From Anaeramoeba flamelloides (taxonomy: Eukaryota; Metamonada; Anaeramoebidae), in contig JANTQA010000026.1 of assembly GCA_027625915.1 (NCBI GenBank), positions 372,001 through 436,000 on the forward strand: a stretch of DNA of 64,000 nucleotides, given 5' to 3'. The notes beneath the pieces were generated by a model that was not told the DNA's origin, did not search any database, and worked only from the letters and a program-made list of their open reading frames with translations. The translations under genes and the position numbers were made by a program. The first letter of the stretch is position 1; each line of letters opens with the position of its first letter. Shown here one piece after another: positions 43,701 to 55,318 of this stretch.

Positions 43701-46588
43701 AATTCAAGGATTGTAAGTTCTTAAAAAAAATCAAAATGTTTTTTTAAGGGGGTATCCATTATTGTAATCTTGTGTTTTGGGGTTAAAACCAAAATTTAGT
43801 ATTTGTGGGTATTAATGATTTGAGTTGAAATTGATGTTGAATTAAAATTAAAAGTACACTGAAAGTAAACCTGTAAGCACCAAGTCTGAAATTTCTGTAT
43901 TTACGGAAGAATCATTTCTTTAAAAATTGATAGTTTGCTTCGAATTTTTGTTCAAAAAAAAAAAAAAATTGGAGGAAATGCAAAATGAATATTTTTGCTC
44001 AAACTAAAAATACCATAAACTTTATTCAAAACCCAAACCTCAAAACAATTAATAGCAAAAAAAAAAAAAAAAAAAAAATAGGGATTGTTTAAGGTAATCC
44101 CTTTTTTGATATTCAAATTAAGAAAATAAAGAAGAAATATCTCTTCTAAAATAAACTTTTGAATTTTTTTTTTTCATTTTTGATTATAACCAGTTTTTTC
44201 GGTGAAAGGTGATTTGTCTTGTTGTTTGCTATTTTTAAAGATAAAAATTTGTTTAAAATTCACACCTTCTCATGTCTATTTTTTGGTTTACTCTTTGATT
44301 AATTTAGCTATTCATCATAAACACATTTCTAGATTCAAAACACAATTTAAAAAAAATCAAAAATGTAATCACAAAAAAATGTTCAAAATAATTGAAAATT
44401 TTAAAGATTCAATTCTGGTTTACTTTGAGTTCTTTTCACAAATAGAGTAATTAATGATATTTGGGTTTCAAAATTTCAAAGTTATTTGCCCCTCAAAAAA
44501 TCTTTTTTCAGTAAGGTTATATTGAGATCAAAAAAAATCGTGCAGAGCTTAAAACCCATGTTTCAAAATATAATCTATCCTTTTTTTTCTTCTTGTTCCA
44601 AGGCAACATCCAAATTACTAACCAATAGTATATCTAAGTTCAAATCAATTTTGAAGGTAAACACCTTGATTTTTTTTGTAATTTTTAAATTAGGAATTGG
44701 ATTTAGTTTCAAATTTTTAGTAACTTTTATCAATTATTATGAAAATTTTTCTTTTTTTTTAAGCTTGAAAAATTCTCTGACACTGTGCAAAAAGCGAAGT
44801 CTTAATATTTGAAGTTTTTTTACTAAATTTGTCATTTTTCCAAAAACTATAAAACTTTTCAGGTGCACCTCAGGGATGGATTTCTTTTTAATGTGCTTTG
44901 GGTTTCTAAGAGCAAAAAATTATATTTAATGAAAGAAAAAAAATTTTTGAGGTTGTTTTTTTTCTGATTTCTGAAAATTATTTTCGATTTTTAAATTTCT
45001 ATTTCTTCCTCAAACATTTTTATTCCATTATTAAATGGAATTTTTTGCAATTAAAAGCCCCAGATCCGTTGACAAGAAACCTCTCCCGTCAGGGTACATC
45101 AGAAAAGTTTTATAGTTTTGGGAAAAATGAAAAATTTAGTAAAAAAACTTCAAATATAAAGACTTCACTTTTTGTACATGAGAAACTGTATCAATTTTTT
45201 TTGAGATAAATTTTCCAATTTGATCCTTCATTTTTCGAATTTCTTTTTTAATAATAGAACTTTAAGGAACCAATATTAAATTTACTTAAGGTCCGTTTGT
45301 TGATCACTTACTGCATAAGTCTTGGATATAAAAAGAAACTTGGCTTTTTATTTTGAAACACGGATTAAACAAGTCTGAATGGGATATTTTGACAACAGTA
45401 ACAATCAAAATTTTTAAAAATGGGAAAATGTGTCTAAATTCTTCATGAAAATCGAGGTATTTGGTCTTGGTAATAATCATAAATATTGTGAATAATGAAA
45501 AATTAACAGAGGTTAAAAGTGTAAAATAAGGCCACCTTCAAAGCCGATAGTAGTGAACTGTTTTTTGTGGAATTAAACATTGTAAAAATAAAAGAAAAAT
45601 AAAAGGCATACTGTTAAAAAGGGTTTGGAGAATAAGACTGAGGTACATTAATTTTTGTTCGGTTGAAAAATAGCTCCATTGAATTTTTTTCATTATGTTT
45701 GTGTAAATAATGATCAAAGTGAATGTCAAAATTAAAAACATATAACGGACAAACATTTCAAAAATTGTGAAATTTGTATTCATATAAAGGATCTTTAATG
45801 TAAATTTGAACCAAAAATAAAAGAACATTCAAAAAAAAAGAAAAGAATTAGTCGCTGGAAAACAAGAGAAACAAAAAAGAAAAAAATCCAATTCACAATA
45901 CCTCATAATTTAATTGAGTAAAAAAATTTTGGTTTTTGGAAGGCAAAACTTCTATGTTCATTGAATAATTGTAATATATTATAAAAGGAATGTCGATTAA
46001 ATTCACTGGTTTACAATCTGATTTTGGACTACAGCTTATTGTTTTCTTTTTTAATCCATAACGATCGATTGTGTCCCATTTCTTTTTCTTGGGGTTGTAG
46101 CCTTGTAAAGTGACATTAAAAAGTAGTTCCTCATCGATTTTTTTGTCTAATTTGTTCTCGATAATGACATTAAAAAACACTTCTTGATTCAGTGACTCCA
46201 ATTCACCCGTACTGTCTTTAATCAGGATTGTTCCCTTGTGTTTTTCAAAATCGAAAAAAGAAACAGAAAAAAAGAAAAAAAAAAAATTAGTTTGTTTTCA
46301 TCTTTCTTGGATAATTTGTTCTTGGTGATAAATGATCCTATTTTGAAAAAAAAAAAACAATTTGAGGTATAAAAAAGAGAAATGCTTTACTTTTTGATTT
46401 TTCTTTTTAACTTGAGTGATTTGCCGAGTACTCGAAGGGCAAGCAAAACTAATTGCAATTCCAAAAAGAAATATCAGTAGAAAAATTGAAAAAAACCAGA
46501 TAAAATGTTTTCTTTGAAAAGAGTCCAGTTTTAATTTCATGTCTTCTTTCTTGAGCGTAAGTAGCTTTCTTTGTCTTCCTTTTGACAT
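40769..46588 (-). CDS. Wntless/TMEM181-like (GOST superfamily) multispanning protein
   Basis: Four exons give about 471 residues. Exon 1 is 46588-46391 (MSKGRQRKLLTLKKEDMKL, first helix FSIFLLIFLFGIAISFAC). Exon 2 is 46234-45902 (lumenal domain, from GTILIKDSTGELESL). Exon 3 is 45792-45612 (FEMFVRYMFLILTFTLIIIY, then WSYFSTEQKLMYLSLILQT). Exon 4 is 41472-40769. Phases are 0, 0 and 1. The exon 3-4 junction reads LFN-NPLFPLTILV, the family's N(D/N)PLFPL signature. Exon 4 has KFYLPKIIF and further helices, then a cytosolic tail. The layout (one helix, lumenal beta-domain, seven helices) is that of Wntless and TMEM181. These proteins act in Golgi/endosomal traffic of secreted cargo. Protists have no Wnt, so the cargo is unknown. 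The first two acceptors are chosen for frame and poly-T. An alternative two-paralog model is given under findings. Confidence 0.78.
42850..43680 (+). repeat. Dispersed repeat R1 plus R3-type tail in the Wntless-like intron
   Basis: 42850-43430 matches 16850-17430. The following 43440-43680 (GATGTGTCAAAATTTTTGGAA, GGTGTAATTTAAACTTTTTC and TAA triplets) matches 19590-19830. The two tails in a row suggest tandem or nested copies. Confidence 0.65.
44200..44460 (+). repeat. Dispersed repeat R2 tail in the Wntless-like intron
   Basis: AAAATTTGTTTAAAATTCAC, TCTATTTTTTGGTTTA, CATAAACACATTTCTAGATT and AAAACACAATTTAAAAAAAA follow the same order as 62225-62350 and, in part, 18640-18720. Confidence 0.55.
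44775..45190. mobile_element. Non-autonomous element with about 110-bp terminal inverted repeats
   Basis: The left arm 44775-44880 (GCGAAGTCTTAATATTTGAA, then TTTTTTTACTAAATTTGTCA, CCAAAACTATAAAACTTTTC) is the reverse complement of the right arm 45083-45190 (GAAAAGTTTTATAGTTTTGG, TTTAGTAAAAAAACTTCAAA, TATAAAGACTTCACTTTTTG). About 200 bases separate the arms. It is non-coding and MITE-like. No target duplication is clear. Confidence 0.75.
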
Positions 46589-46793
46589 GTCTTTTGATGA
46601 ACAAGATAAAAAAATAAAGTATGAAAAAATGGTTATGGGGATTGGAAATTTAAATTGGATAAACTTTTCATCTGATTACTTTTTTCATAGTTCTTAAAGA
46701 TTTGGTTTGGTTTGAAGTCTTAGTTCTTCCAAAATTCTTCAGTGTAGATAATCATAAATAATCGCTAAATTAATAAATAGATCTCTAACCTTT

Positions 46794-47024
46794 TTATCTA
46801 TTCTTTGAAAAGCTATTTATAAACACAAAATATGAAAACGAACAGTAATGTATTCCTGTTTTAAGGATAATCATCACTACCAATTGATCGAAAATCAGAG
46901 TTGATTGTTCTTGAAATGCAATCAGGTATGTTCCCATACTTGAAATGACTATAAAAAATTTATTTTGCTGATTATTTAATAATAAATTGAGTTTTTTCGA
47001 ATGATTATAATACACTCTTATCAT
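46794..47024 (-). other. Hydrophobic open frame upstream of the Wntless-like gene, possible exon remnant
   Basis: 76 codons with two likely membrane segments (KFFIVISSMGTYLIAF and FDQLVVMIILKTGIHY). It lies about 200 bases upstream of the Wntless-like start on the same strand. It may be a relic of a duplicated multispanning gene, or chance in AT-rich DNA. No family is recognised. Confidence 0.2.
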
Positions 47025-47499
47025 TTAGTGAAATATTTTTGAATTATTTTTTTCTAATGAAAAACAGAGAAACCAAAATTTTGGTATTTCCAGAAAAATA
47101 ATTAATCTTTAGAATCATCCAACTATAATATTTTTTTACAATATTTTAGTTTCCAAGGTTTACCCAATAAATATCAAATGAAAAAAAACCACAAGACTGA
47201 TGAATTGTTTCCATTTTTTAAAGTTAGTTGAATTTTTCAATATGTTTCCAATATATTAAAATAATTAAAAAAATAATCTGTTGAGATAATTATTCTTTTA
47301 TTAAAACAATAATTAATTTTTTTTTCAACTAATAAATATTATAGGATATATCTAAGAAAGATATTGTTCAACTTTGAAGTCTGTTACATTTTGATAGTTT
47401 GGCCTTTCAATTTTTGGTGAAAAAACAGCTTTCTTGATAAAATTCTTTGAAGTTTTTACTAATACAAGGATCAGAAGGAATTGATAGAGATCAACTTTT

Positions 47500-47893
47500 T
47501 TTTAAAAACTCTTTTTCAAAAATTGTGACTCACCTGAAATAATAAATTGAAAAAAAAAAATTATCCTTTAGTATTCAAGAGCAATTAATAACTAAATATG
47601 ATTTGTAATTCTCTTTAAAGTCATTCTAAATCTATAAAAGCCTGATATATTAAAAATTAAAAAAAATAAAACCAAAAACTAAAAAAAAAGTGAGTCAAAA
47701 TTTTTGAAATGAGCATTACCGATTTTTTATTTCTGAACTTTCTCTCAAAAAAAGTTGAACAACAAGATTTTTTATGAATAATAATTAAATAGATTTTCAA
47801 AGACATTAAATTCTCAATTTTCTTAGTGATTATTTGTCTTTTCGAAAATCTCTTTTTTTTTCCACTAGATCCTTTTAAAAAAAAAAAAAAAAG

Positions 47894-47942
<49 letters not shown>

Positions 47943-48120
47943 TAAAGAAAAACAATAGAAAAACAAAAAATTGAAAAAGCAAAAGAAAAATTTGCAAAAT
48001 TAGAAAAAATGATTCTTATCCAAAAATTTGAAAATATTTTTTGTAAAGAATACTGGAATCAACCCTCAAAACAACTCTCATTAACATTATAAAGTGAGTC
48101 AAAATTTATGAAAAATAGTT
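47500..48120 (-). repeat. TGACTCAC-family repeat, inverted copy
   Basis: The reverse complement of this stretch follows the 9150-9735 unit landmark by landmark. It ends TTTATTATTTCAGGTGAGTCAC in that orientation. The motifs at its edges and middle are GTGACTCACCTGAAAT (47523), GTGAGTCAAAATTTTT (47690) and GTGAGTCAAAATTTAT (48093). It faces the copy at 48660-49370. Confidence 0.75.
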
Positions 48121-48659
48121 TATTTTGAAAATAGAATTTTTGGAAACAATATGTTAGAATGAAAAGGGAGCTTAAATGAAAATAAATCCTAATTGTTATT
48201 ATAAAAAGTCATACAAATCAAAAATCTTGAAGTTTCTTACTCATTTTATTTTTTCTTCTTCATTTTGTCTTCTTCCTTACTTCTATTTTTTATATTTCTT
48301 CTCAATTTTTTCCTTTTCTTTTTTTTTTAATTCAATCCTTTTTTTTTTATAGTAAACAAAATTTAGTTTCAATTAGTTCAAATGACTATATCTATTTTAG
48401 ATTATCTTTGAATTAGAAGTCTCAAATTTGTTCACTTCAAAATTCTCTCTTTAATAAATTAGATGAATTTCATCAAACCCTTAACAATGAAAACTAATTG
48501 AGTTTTTTCAGAAATTTAAGATCTGATCACAAAAAAAGATTTTATAAATATTACAGCCTATAATTTTAGATTTTTATGATAGAAATCAAGAATTTCTTAA
48601 TATTATAAAATTAAAAGCTCTTTTTAAGTTTTAAAAATATTAAGTTTGAGATTATGTCT

Positions 48660-49370
48660 AGAATATATTTCATTTTTAGAAAATTTTGACTCACTTTATG
48701 ACGTTAATGGGAGTGTTTTTTTGTCTTATCCCATATTCTTATCAAAAAAATATTTTCAATTTTTTCATTAGAAACTAATTTTTTTAATTTTCTTCAAATT
48801 ATTACTTTTTCAAATTTTTGTTAAATTTTTCTTTTACTTTTGTTTTTGCTTTTTTCTCTCGTTTTTTTTTATTGGTCCATTTTTTTTCTTTTTCTTACTT
48901 TTTTTTCTTTTTGTCACCTTTTTTATCTTTTTTTAACTTACTTTTCCTCTTTTTTCTTTTTCTTTCTGTTTTTCAATCTTTTTTTTTTTTTAAAAAAGAA
49001 CAAGTAGGAAAAAAAAAAGAGGATCAAAAATACCATTAAAAATTCTGAAATTTAAGACTCTAATGTTTTTTTGAAAATCAGATTTTTATCAAAAAAAATC
49101 TTCTTATTAACCTTTTTTCTGGAAATGTACATGAATAAAAAAATCCAGAATACATTTTGCAAAAAATTTTGACTCATTTTTTTTCAGATTGTTGGTTTTT
49201 ATTTTTTTTAAATTTTTAATTTATTGGGGATTTATATATTTATCAAACTATAAAATTGAATTATTAATCAGATTTAATTTTTCGTTGTTCTTGAATAAAA
49301 AAGAATATTATTTTTTTTCATTTTTTTATTTAAAGTGAGTCATAATTTTTGAAATGGTTTTTTTTTATAA
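48660..49370 (+). repeat. TGACTCAC-family repeat, direct copy
   Basis: Same orientation as 9160-9735: AAAATTTTGACTCACTTTAT, GTTAATGGGAGTGTTTTTT, TTCTTATCAAAAAAATATTTTC, a T-rich middle, TTGACTCATTTTTTTTCAG, GGGATTTATATATTTATC and a final AAAGTGAGTCATAATTTTTG. With 47500-48120 it forms a large inverted repeat around a spacer of about 540 bases. Confidence 0.75.
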
Positions 49371-50470
49371 CTGTTAAATTTTGTCTACTTTTAGGTTTCT
49401 TAATACGTAATTCAATATTTTATTTAGAAATAACATGAAATAATTTTATTTTAATTTTAATTTTCTTTGAAAAATACAAGAAAAAATAATCTGATATTGA
49501 TTCGTTGAAGATCTAGAAAAAATAATTATTTATTTTATTCATAAATAATTTTTTCAATTTCTTGAAATTTAAAAAATTTAGTAATATTCTTTTTCAAACA
49601 CTAAGAATATAAACAAGGAATTGATTGTATTAAAATCAGTTATATGGGGAGAATATCTATTATTTTTTTTTTTTTAGTAGAATTATTAATTTGAATTAGT
49701 TCATTGTTTCAAAATCTATACAAAATTGAGAAATAATTATAAAGCCTATTGATATTTTTAATCTTTTGATTATTATCTGCTCTCGAAACAATTATAGGTT
49801 CGGTTATTAATTATTGATTAGAATTACACAAATTAAACAGTATTTCTTTTAGATTATAAGTTAAATTTTCCAGGTTTTAAAAAAGTATTGTTGGGAGAAT
49901 TTTAAATAAGATTGTTTGGTTCTTTTTCTAAAATTTTTTTGTTGAAAAGAAAAAATTGATTTGGACTGTTCTTGGAATCAAAATATTATATTTTTTTTGC
50001 GTTTAAAATAATTATTGTAATTTTTTTGAAATTAAGTCGATTTTATACCAGGTTATTCTCCAACTTTTGTGGTTTTATTTTTAAAGTGGATACCAGTACA
50101 CTTCCTTAACAGTTAACAAGATCTTTTTTCTTCTAAAGGTAAACAATTGTTTTTAAAATAATTCAGAAATATGTTGGATTTTGGACTTTTCTAATGTTAG
50201 AAAAGATTGATCATACTTTTTTAAAACATAATAATTCATTTCGGAAAAAAAGAATTAATTGTCAATTTTGGTTTTGTAGTTATCAGATTTTAACTTTGTT
50301 TTGAAATTTCTAGAAATGGTAAATTTTTTTTAATTTGCTATGAAATTTACTTGAAGATTTAATTATTGTTTACAAACTCCTACACTATTTTAATAATTTA
50401 CATAAAACTGTTGTTTATTTGGTGATCCAGTCTGAAACACGTTTTATTTGTTTCTGGTCTGTGTTTAATT
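49371..50470. other. Gene-free spacer and 5' flank of the Rho-like gene
   Basis: AT-rich and without a supported gene. The last 50 bases before the Rho-like start are almost pure pyrimidine (TTTTTTCTCTTTTTTTTCTC), which may be a leader or promoter feature. Confidence 0.35.
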
Positions 50471-50525
50471 TTTGTCCCAAAAATCATTTTTTTCTCTTTT
50501 TTTTCTCTTTTTATTTCTTTCGAAA

Positions 50526-51368
50526 ATGTCGAGTTTAAAATTGCTTCTTGTTGGTGACAAATCTGTTGGAAAAAGGAATTTAATTATTACTTACACCGCG
50601 CATGTGTTTGTTGGAGAAAACGTTCCAATGTCATTTGAATCCTGTAAAGCAAAGGTGACGATTAATAAGGAAGATCTTGATTTACAATTAACCTCATCTG
50701 CGATTCTAACGAGCAAAAAATTCCCCGAAGCTGATTGTGTGGTAATGTGCTTTGCAGTTGACTCTTATGACAGCTTTGAAAGCCTTGAAGTTAAATGGTA
50801 TGATGTTATGAAGGAGCATTTCCCAAACACAACGCTTGCTCTACTTGGTACTAAAACGGATCTTCGCGAGGACGAAGAAAGACTGGAGGAACTTGAATTA
50901 GAGGACGACTCGCCAATTGCATGGAAAGAAATTGAAAAACTTGCTAAAAAACTGAAAATTGATAACTTTTATGAGTGTTCTTCGAAAAGTGGCAAGGGGC
51001 TTTCCAAATTCTTTGAAGATCTAGTCAAGACAACTTTGCATAATAAAAAAAATAAAAAAGAAATTAAAAAAGAAAATGTAAACGAAAAGGAAATTGAAAA
51101 AGAAGAAGAAGAAGAAAAAGAAATTAAAAAAGAACAAAAAGAAGAAAAACTCAAAACATCAATAAAACTTAATCTTGAATATGATCCTAAAATAAAAATA
51201 AATCTTACCTATGAAGATGAAAATGAAGAAGAAGTTCAAAAAGAAAAAGAAAATGAAAATGAAAAGGAAGAAAAAAAAGAAAATGAAAAGAAAGTTAAAA
51301 AAGAAAAAGAAAAACAAGTTCAAAAAGAAAAAGAAATTCAGAAAGTTGTTAAAACAAAAGAAAATTAA
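50526..51368 (+). CDS. Rho-family pseudoGTPase with long charged tail
   Basis: About 280 residues, single exon. I chose the ATG giving MSSLKLLLVGDKSVGKRN; the open frame extends about 18 codons further 5' without another ATG. The Rho-type G-domain spans about residues 1-185, with a Rho-like insert region and WYDVMKEHFPNTTLALLGTK. Key motifs are damaged. The P-loop reads GDKSVGKR, with Arg where Ser/Thr must bind Mg2+. The switch II DTAGQE reads TSSAILTS, so the catalytic Gln and the Asp-Gly switch are gone. The base-binding TKTD and the CSSKSGKG loop are kept. A C-terminal half of Lys/Glu-rich coiled-coil-like sequence follows and ends KTKEN, with no CAAX box, so no prenylation. It probably acts as a scaffold or decoy and not as a switch. 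Regulation is not visible. Confidence 0.85.
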   Translation: MSSLKLLLVGDKSVGKRNLIITYTAHVFVGENVPMSFESCKAKVTINKEDLDLQLTSSAILTSKKFPEADCVVMCFAVDSYDSFESLEVKWYDVMKEHFPNTTLALLGTKTDLREDEERLEELELEDDSPIAWKEIEKLAKKLKIDNFYECSSKSGKGLSKFFEDLVKTTLHNKKNKKEIKKENVNEKEIEKEEEEEKEIKKEQKEEKLKTSIKLNLEYDPKIKINLTYEDENEEEVQKEKENENEKEEKKENEKKVKKEKEKQVQKEKEIQKVVKTKEN

Positions 51369-54300
51369 TTTTATTCGACGCTTAGATGTTTTCTGAAATT
51401 AAATGCTTTTTTCAAAGCCATTTCTGAATGACTGAGAATATTTTTTTTTTTTAATGAAAAATCAACACAAAACTGAACTAATCAAAGGTGGTGTTTCAAA
51501 AAAGTTTAAATGAATAGTACTTTAAACAATTTGCAATGCAATTCTGCGCTTTTTTGAAATGACTTTATTATTTATTTTGAAATTGTTTTTTTTTTTTTTT
51601 GAGATGATTTGAAAAGTACTCATCATAAAAATATTGTGATGGATCTTATTATAATTTTCGAATTTTCAAATCCAAACAAATAAAAAAATAAATAAATAAA
51701 TTCGAAAGAATTACACAACTTTATTTAACTCTCTTTTTTGAAACGAAAAAATCTACGTTTCAATTGATTAATAATTATATTAAAGATTCTACTTTTGGAA
51801 AAGGTTTTATTTCTAATAAAGTTGAAAATTGTTGGTTTTATACTTCGAATTAAAGTTACTAAATCTCCAAAAAAATCTTAGAATTTTTTTCAATGCTTTT
51901 TTATACCATTATATGCCCATCAACCAAAAAAACACTAAAAATCTATTAGTTGATAGAATTTAAATAATAGGAATTTACTTTGATTTTGAACCATTTATCA
52001 AATGGAGAATTCCTTAATTAATGGAATGAAAGGTTAAATTCACTTATTAATTGAAAACAATCATTTAGGAAAAATAGCGAAAAAGAAAAAATAAGTACAT
52101 TTTTTTTAATTGGGGGACTTTAATAGAACCTGATATGAAAAGTAAGATCATTTAATAAATGAAAAAATCAATGTTTAAAGAGAAAATGGAGGATTAAATA
52201 AAAAATATAGTTTTAATGGATTATCTTTTTTATACTGTTTTTCTTTGGTTAATCTGTCATGAGTAATATGTTGAGATAAAGATTGATTATTTTTGAGATC
52301 TCCAAAAATAATCATAAAATTTCAATTATTAGGGGAGTTAAATTGTATTTATTGATTTAATTAATAGTAATATACTGATTTATTATTTGATTCTTAATTT
52401 GTATCTTCTTTTATTGGTTTTGCTTTTGTTTTACATTAAGGGTTTGCAATCAAAAAAATTGTTAACATCTTTTCTTGTTTCATTTTTTTTTTTTTTCCGA
52501 CAGAATAAAATCTAATTGTTTATAAAATTACACCGATATTTGTATGAATCGTTTGATTTATATAAAAAATCTTTTGGTTTAAAAAAATGAATCAAAAATT
52601 AATTTTATTTGTTTTAATAGTTCTTTTTTAATTCTATATGCTCTTAATATAAAAAAGTACTATTTTTTTATGATTAATATTTTTCGAAATCTCAGTTTAT
52701 ATACTTAATTCAATTAACCACTGTGATAAAATTTTTTATGAATAAAAACACTCTCAACTTTTGAATATCGAGATTATTCTTTGAAATTACTGTAGACTTT
52801 TTGATTGTTTTTTTGAAAAAATCGGGGTTGGGAAAATTTTGAAATCAAAGAATAATTTAATATATTGAATTAGTTTATTTTTCCAGTGGGTTTTTCTTTT
52901 TTTGTATAACTTTTTTTTTTAATTTTACCACTTAAAAAAAAAAAACATTTGAAGATGAAATTAGGGCCTTTTGTCAAAATAAAATCCCCATAATTTCGAA
53001 TTTTTTTTAGTAAATAAGTTAAAATAAGATTATATATATAATAATCTACATAATTTCAAGTGTGAATTCCAAAATTTTGGTAAAAAATGTATTCAAGAAA
53101 AAGTTAAATTGAAAATTTATTTATTTTTATTTTTTCATTTTGTTTTTTTAATTTTTTTAGAGGATTGTATTTGTTCATTTTTCTATTTTTAGTGTTTTTT
53201 GGTTCATATGGACATATAATAAAAAAAGAAAAGAAAATTATAAAAAAAATATGTTAAGCTTTAATAAGAATAAAAATAAAATAACTTGAAATTTATTGTT
53301 TGTAAAAAATTAAAAATATCTCTCAAATTAAGGGTTGAAAAAATTTGAGTTATCTGAAAACCTTTAAGAAAAAATATATTTTTCTTTTCTTGTTTCTTGA
53401 TTTTCCTTTTTTTTTTTTTTTAAGCTTTTAAGAAAACAATTATTAATTCTTTATAGTGAAATCTTTACAATTTGTTAGTAATGGTCATTATTCAAAGCTG
53501 AAAAACTTTATTATTTTTTTTTTTTTCCTGCTTTTAATCAGAGCAGATTGGTGGGATTATATAGTTTAAAGTTAAGTTGATTAGTCAATGAAAAATTGAA
53601 TTAGAATGGAATTATTTTTGTTATCCATTTTAAAGTTAATTTTAGTTATTAAAAGGTAATTCTCTTTAATTATTTTCTTATTCTTCAGCATTTTTTTTAA
53701 AATAGTTTATAGGATATTATATTTTTGCAATTTTTCTTTTTTTTTTTTTCGGGTAATTTATGATAATCATGAAATCAAGAATATTTCCAACTTTGTAAAA
53801 CCCTCCTCCTGTTTTAGTAAAAAAATATTGAAAATTAGATCTTCAACTAGGAAATGAAAATAATAATAATAATTTATCAATTTTTCAATGTTGAGTCTCT
53901 TCTATTTATTATTTGAAATGACTCATATTAATAAAAAAAAATTTAAAATAAATTTTCAGGCAATTCAAACAAAAAATATCGATAAATTGAACTTGAAATA
54001 AGATATAAAAATCTAATTATTAATATAAAATCAGATTTTGTTGAATTTTTTTTCACTAGTTTGTTATTTTTTAATCGAAAAATCATTTTTTTTTTTTTCA
54101 ATTTTTGTAAAATTCGACATATTTTCAAATTATTACATTTTTTGTAAGAAAGAAAAAAATAGTTTTTGGGCATAATTCAAAAAGTTGGAAATTTTAATTG
54201 TTTTAAATAAGATAAAAATTGTAACAACACTGTAGAATCAATGTTTCATTTCTGAAAATAACCTTTACAAAATAAGTCAGATATTATATAATTACTCAGA

Positions 54301-54375
54301 TTTTAAATTCATTTTTCTATTTCAATCTGTAGGAAATTTTTTTGAATTTGTTCTTAAATTTAAGAAGAGATTGAA
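51369..54375. other. 3-kb gene-free spacer
   Basis: No supported gene, RNA or clear repeat. There are many homopolymers and weak AT-rich words shared with other spacers. The minus-strand open frame 53943-54173 has nothing recognisable. Confidence 0.5.
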
Positions 54376-54985
54376 TTTTAGTTCCTTGTCCTTAAAGGTT
54401 TACAATCCCTGAAATTCGAAAAAAGATTATCTTGTATCGGGTTTGATGACTTGTTATTTTGGTTCTTAGATGATCGATCTTGTGACTTGGTTTGGGTTTT
54501 TTATTGTGGATTAAGAGCAAGTTCTATCAGTTTATTTTTTTTTTTCCCAATATCCGAATTCAAGAGTCTACGACGAAAAAGTTAGAAAGTACATTATCAT
54601 AAAAACTCAATTACTGGGCTATCAATGAAATTTGAAATATTTCTTTCAGTTTTACTCATTTTTCTTTTACAAAAAATAAATTATTTATAAGAATATTTAA
54701 ACCAAAGCTAAATAAAAATATTTCCATCAATAACCTACAAACTACATTTTTTTATAAATTCGCTTTACGGTATATGAATCTAACACTCTCAAATCGTCTT
54801 ACTGAAAAATAAAAAAATGGATTGAAAAGGATTCCAAAAATTGCCATTTTGAACCACTATTAAAACCCATACCAAGCACAAAATCGATCATCTATGAACC
54901 AAAATAACAAGTAGCCAAACTTGACACAAGATAATCTTTTTTCGAATTTCAGGGAATTGTAAACCTTAAAAGTAGATCATTCTGG
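54376..54985. mobile_element. Non-autonomous element with about 120-bp terminal inverted repeats
   Basis: The left arm (TTAAAGGTTTACAATCCCTG, TTCGAAAAAAGATTATCTTG, GACTTGTTATTTTGGTTC, AGATGATCGATCTTGTG) is the reverse complement of the right arm at 54860-54985 (CAAAATCGATCATCTATGAA, CCAAAATAACAAGTAG, CAAGATAATCTTTTTTCGAA, CAGGGAATTGTAAACC). An interior of about 360 bases has no coding frame. A half copy is at 32940-33060. Confidence 0.8.
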
Positions 54986-55318
54986 TTTATGAATAACAAA
55001 AAGAGCAACTTTTAACTTCATTTTTGACCAAAAACTGAGTTTTCAAAGAGGTCTTTCAAATTTGTGATGGAAAAGAAAAGGAATGTAAAAAAGTAGTACA
55101 ATTTTTTACAATTTCTTCGAAAAACCACAATTGACTCCTCAAAAATAACTTTTAAAAAAAGCAACTTTTCTCATTATATAAAATACGTCTGTTTCAGAAG
55201 AGGTGTCAAACCCTTAAAAAAATGAAGATTTAATTTGAAATTTGTTGAACAATTAAAAATTTTGGTTATTTTTTCGAATTTTCCTCTTTCCCAAAGTTTC
55301 CAAAAAAAAGTTTAGGAA

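Larger units (their letters stand above)
41473..45611 (-). other. 4.14-kb third intron of the Wntless-like gene, repeat-filled
   Basis: The donor is AACA|GTATGC and the acceptor is TATAAAATAG|ATCCC. The join is phase-perfect and restores NNPLFPL. The body contains copies of R1 (42850-43430), the R3 tail (43440-43680), the R2 tail (44200-44460) and a terminal-inverted-repeat element (44775-45190). No gene of its own is supported; open frames at 42752, 44202 and 44486 lie in repeats. Confidence 0.65.
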
